DNA of 64,000 nucleotides from Eucommia ulmoides (taxonomy: Eukaryota > Streptophyta > Magnoliopsida > Garryales > Eucommiaceae). The notes under the pieces are model-generated. The model did no database searches and was not told the origin of the DNA. It saw nothing but the letters and a program-made list of their open reading frames with translations. The stretch lies in NCBI GenBank assembly GCA_016647705.1, contig CM028326.1, positions 28,531,401-28,595,400 of the forward strand, written 5' to 3'. Position numbers and translations under genes: made by a program. Position 1 is the first letter of the stretch. Every line of letters starts with the position of its first letter. Shown here piece by piece: positions 61,809 through 64,000 of the stretch.

Positions 61809-62507
61809 TTTCTGGAAACTCCAAAAGTAACAAAGCTAAAATAGCTCTGATACCAGTTTGTTATGTAATAGGTAAGAAAGCACTATTCCCGTGTTAGTTA
61901 CTTTCACGTAAATAGCAACTCGTACTACCCAAGATCTAAAATGGAGCTAAAATATGATTATGCGAAATAAAAAATAGTATGAAAAACACACAAAATAGAG
62001 ACAAGAATTTAACGTGGTTTGGCAGGGTGCCTACTCCATGGGCAAAGACAAATCAAGAATATTCACTATAGAAAAATATGAATACAAGTGGTAACAACTC
62101 AACAATCAAAACCCAAATCCCAAATACATTCAATAATCCTTACGGATAAAACACAAAATTGAGTATAAAAATTCTCTAATGGGATCTCTCTAAAAAGGGT
62201 GCTTTTCCCTTTGCCTCACACACACACAAAAATTAACAAGCACTTCTCTTATTTAGAGATGATAGAGGCGGTTGAGTGGCGGTGGAATGAGCTTGAAAAA
62301 AGAGATTTGAATTTTGCTTCTTTTTGTCAACAAAGTGGGCATCGAAAACAACTAAGCAAAAAAGGGAAGAAAATCAATTTGATTTGTCCTTCAACATGTG
62401 GGTGCTTGATCAAAACATGCAGCTGGAATTGAACTGTCAAAGAAGAAGCTTGAAGAAGAAACAACTTGAAATTATGGGTCCCACCTTGAAACCCACTTAA
62501 CAAATGA

Positions 62508-62755
62508 TTAATGTTTTGAGATCCCTAATTACAATTCAAATATAGAACATTTAGTTTAGTTATTTGAAGTAAGAAATCAATTGCCCGAGATTTTAGAAAG
62601 GATAAAAAAAAGTCATATTATTGATTGTTTAATGATCTAGTACTGATGTGGGCTAGTTTGATTGATCATCGACCTCTAATCATAACGGAACATGTGGTAA
62701 GTTAACCCCTCCTTTCCATCTCATCTTTGAAAGACGAGGAAGGACCCTTCTAATT
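62508..62755. other. Non-coding DNA right of copia element 4
   Basis: No gene seen. Confidence 0.5.
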
Positions 62756-63160
62756 CAATCGACCTGTGCCAAGCTATCTCTACTTCGATCTTGTCATAGA
62801 GGGGATCCTTAGGGATTCATCCGACCTCCAATCTGTCAAGCTATCTATGATCGGATATTATTGTAGGGGGGACCCTTTGGATTGTATCTGAGCACCATCT
62901 TGCTGAGTTATCTCTACTCGAATCTCATCGTAGGGGGTACTCTTGGCGATTCTTTCAACCTCTGGCCTGCCGAGCTACCTCCGCTTAGAGTTTATCGTAA
63001 AGGGAATCTGAGCTCTGTCCTTCCAAACTATCTCTACTCAGATCTCGTTGTTGGGGGACCCTCGGGGATTAGTCCGACCTCTGGCTTACCGAGCTATCTC
63101 TACTCGGAGTTCATCGTAAGAGGGACCCTTTGGATTTTATCTAAACTCCTTTCTGCCGAG
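62756..63160. repeat. Tandem repeat, ~65-bp unit, about six copies
   Basis: Units contain GAGCTATCTCTACTCGGA, then ATC..CGTAGGGGG and ACCCTTTGG, spaced 55-70 bp. Degenerate. A 93-codon frame over it is a by-product. Confidence 0.8.
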
Positions 63161-64000
63161 TGATAGGTGTGAAAAACCTATTTATTTCCAATCCGAATTG
63201 GTTAGTTTTCGAATATGTTTATAGTTATTTTTATTATGTTTTAATTCATTTTCATACTTTTTGTATAACTCAGGTGTGTGGGTCAAAAAGATAGGAAACT
63301 AGAGCTAAAACGATGAGATCGAACCAAAGCGGTTCGAAGTTACGGTGGATAAACAAGCTCGGAGGATAAAAGCTGAAACAAGCCCATCGCTTAGGCGTCC
63401 AGACCACAACCTAAGCAGTGAAGATGCAGAGAAGAGAAAAATATTACTGACGGACGATCGCCTAAGCGTAAATTCTACCGCTTAGGCGGAAATCCAGCAG
63501 AGGACGAAGAAGGGCTACTGATAGCCGCTCGCCTAGGCGAAATTTCTACCGCCTAGGCGAAAATTCAACAGAATGTTCTCCAGTCCACCGCCTACTTCAC
63601 CGCCTATGCGATCAGACTTAACCGATCTAACTCCGCCTAGGCGCAATTTTCACCGCCTAGGCGGATTTGCCCTGCACAGCCTTTAAATATTTTTAGGATA
63701 TTTTTGCTATAAATATCCCTTCTCCTCCCCCTTGGCCAGGATCTCTCTTCTCTCTCTTGCATTTTTTAGCCTCTTAGGCTATAGTTAAGCCAAGGGTTAG
63801 GAATTTTAGTGGTGGAGCTCGCATCCCGAAGTGGAGAAGACGGCGAATCGATCGTGGAGCATCCTTAGCGGTTTATCTTCGGACGAGGCTAAGTTCTTCG
63901 ATCGTTTTTCCTTATTTCTTTATCTTAGGAGTATGTAAACATGTTTAGCTTGTTATTTTCTTGTATATGCGGCTATGGCCCCGAATTAAATATGGATTGT
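63161..64000 (+). mobile_element. LTR of the TGATAGGTGTG family, cut by window end
   Basis: Starts TGATAGGTGTG and follows the left arm of 54357-55893 (GGTGTGTGGGTCAAAAAGAT, GATGAGATCGAACC, GAAGTGGAGAAGACGGCGAA). Contains a CGCCTAGGCG cluster (63390-63670). The right end is outside. Confidence 0.85.

Larger units (their letters stand above)
53996..62502 (-). mobile_element. Ty1-copia element 4, both LTRs, with a palindromic insertion in its 3' LTR
   Basis: LTRs 53996-57660 (interrupted by 54357-57401) and 61859-62502, TGTTATG...CTTAACA, flanked by AATGA (53991-53995; 62503-62507). PBS TGGTATCAGAGC (perfect) at 61844-61855, three bases from the LTR. Coding runs leftwards gag-protease-integrase-RT-RNase H, the usual copia order, in broken frames. 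Its internal 3' end is also present in copy 1 (46259-46510). Confidence 0.93.

Noticed and set aside
62882-63163. 93-codon ORF
   Set aside because: Lies entirely in the ~65-bp tandem repeat; repeated peptide follows from the DNA repeat.

Overview
This is nuclear DNA from a flowering plant, probably a eudicot. The evidence is GT-AG introns, Ty1-copia elements with initiator-Met-tRNA primer sites, Mutator-like elements (MULEs), a plant mobile domain gene and plant-type PP2A and ESCRT-III sequences. It is AT-rich and dominated by nested transposons. I could not identify the species.

Host gene, 58-35828, minus strand. Twelve small exons, nearly all bounded by GT and AG, spell most of a protein phosphatase 2A B55 regulatory subunit (WD40 propeller). 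The 3' end lies off the left edge. Its introns are packed with transposons: about 25.5 kb between exons 10 and 11, and about 5 kb between exons 7 and 8. Exons 1 and 9 carry in-frame stops and exon 8 a frameshift, so it looks like an unprocessed pseudogene.

The 25.5-kb intron holds, in order: a copia element (LTR near 464-860) whose second half (2906-5030) is inverted; LTR-like non-coding DNA with a GTCGAC cluster; a Pack-MULE-like element (6598-23400) carrying a VPS2/CHMP2 fragment; nested in that, a 14.5-kb MULE (8717-23242); a histone H2B pseudogene; and a copia LTR. The big MULE has terminal inverted repeats with seven hairpins each and about 13 subterminal repeats of about 190 bp per side. 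It carries a plant mobile domain gene (+), a MURA-type transposase (-), and two small paralogous genes (-) of unknown family. A 200-bp leader is shared by the mobile domain gene and one small gene. Transposase and mobile domain gene each carry nonsense codons.

Other introns hold a 4.7-kb copia element (28003-32739, TSD AGAAA) and small TRIM-like elements.

Upstream of exon 1, a segment holding exon 1, its 5' flank, a ~2-kb solo LTR and a copia end is present twice (35610-46510 and 49500-57915). Each copy later took its own insertions: in copy 1 a 2.8-kb solo LTR, a MITE and a 1.85-kb LTR; in copy 2 a 3.0-kb palindromic LTR-PBS-inverted LTR structure. The other copy shows the empty site. Copy 2 runs into the rest of a copia element (53996-62502, TSD AATGA). 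The window ends with a ~65-bp tandem repeat and another LTR of the 43924/54357 family.

No tRNA, rRNA, CRISPR or intact ordinary host gene was found.
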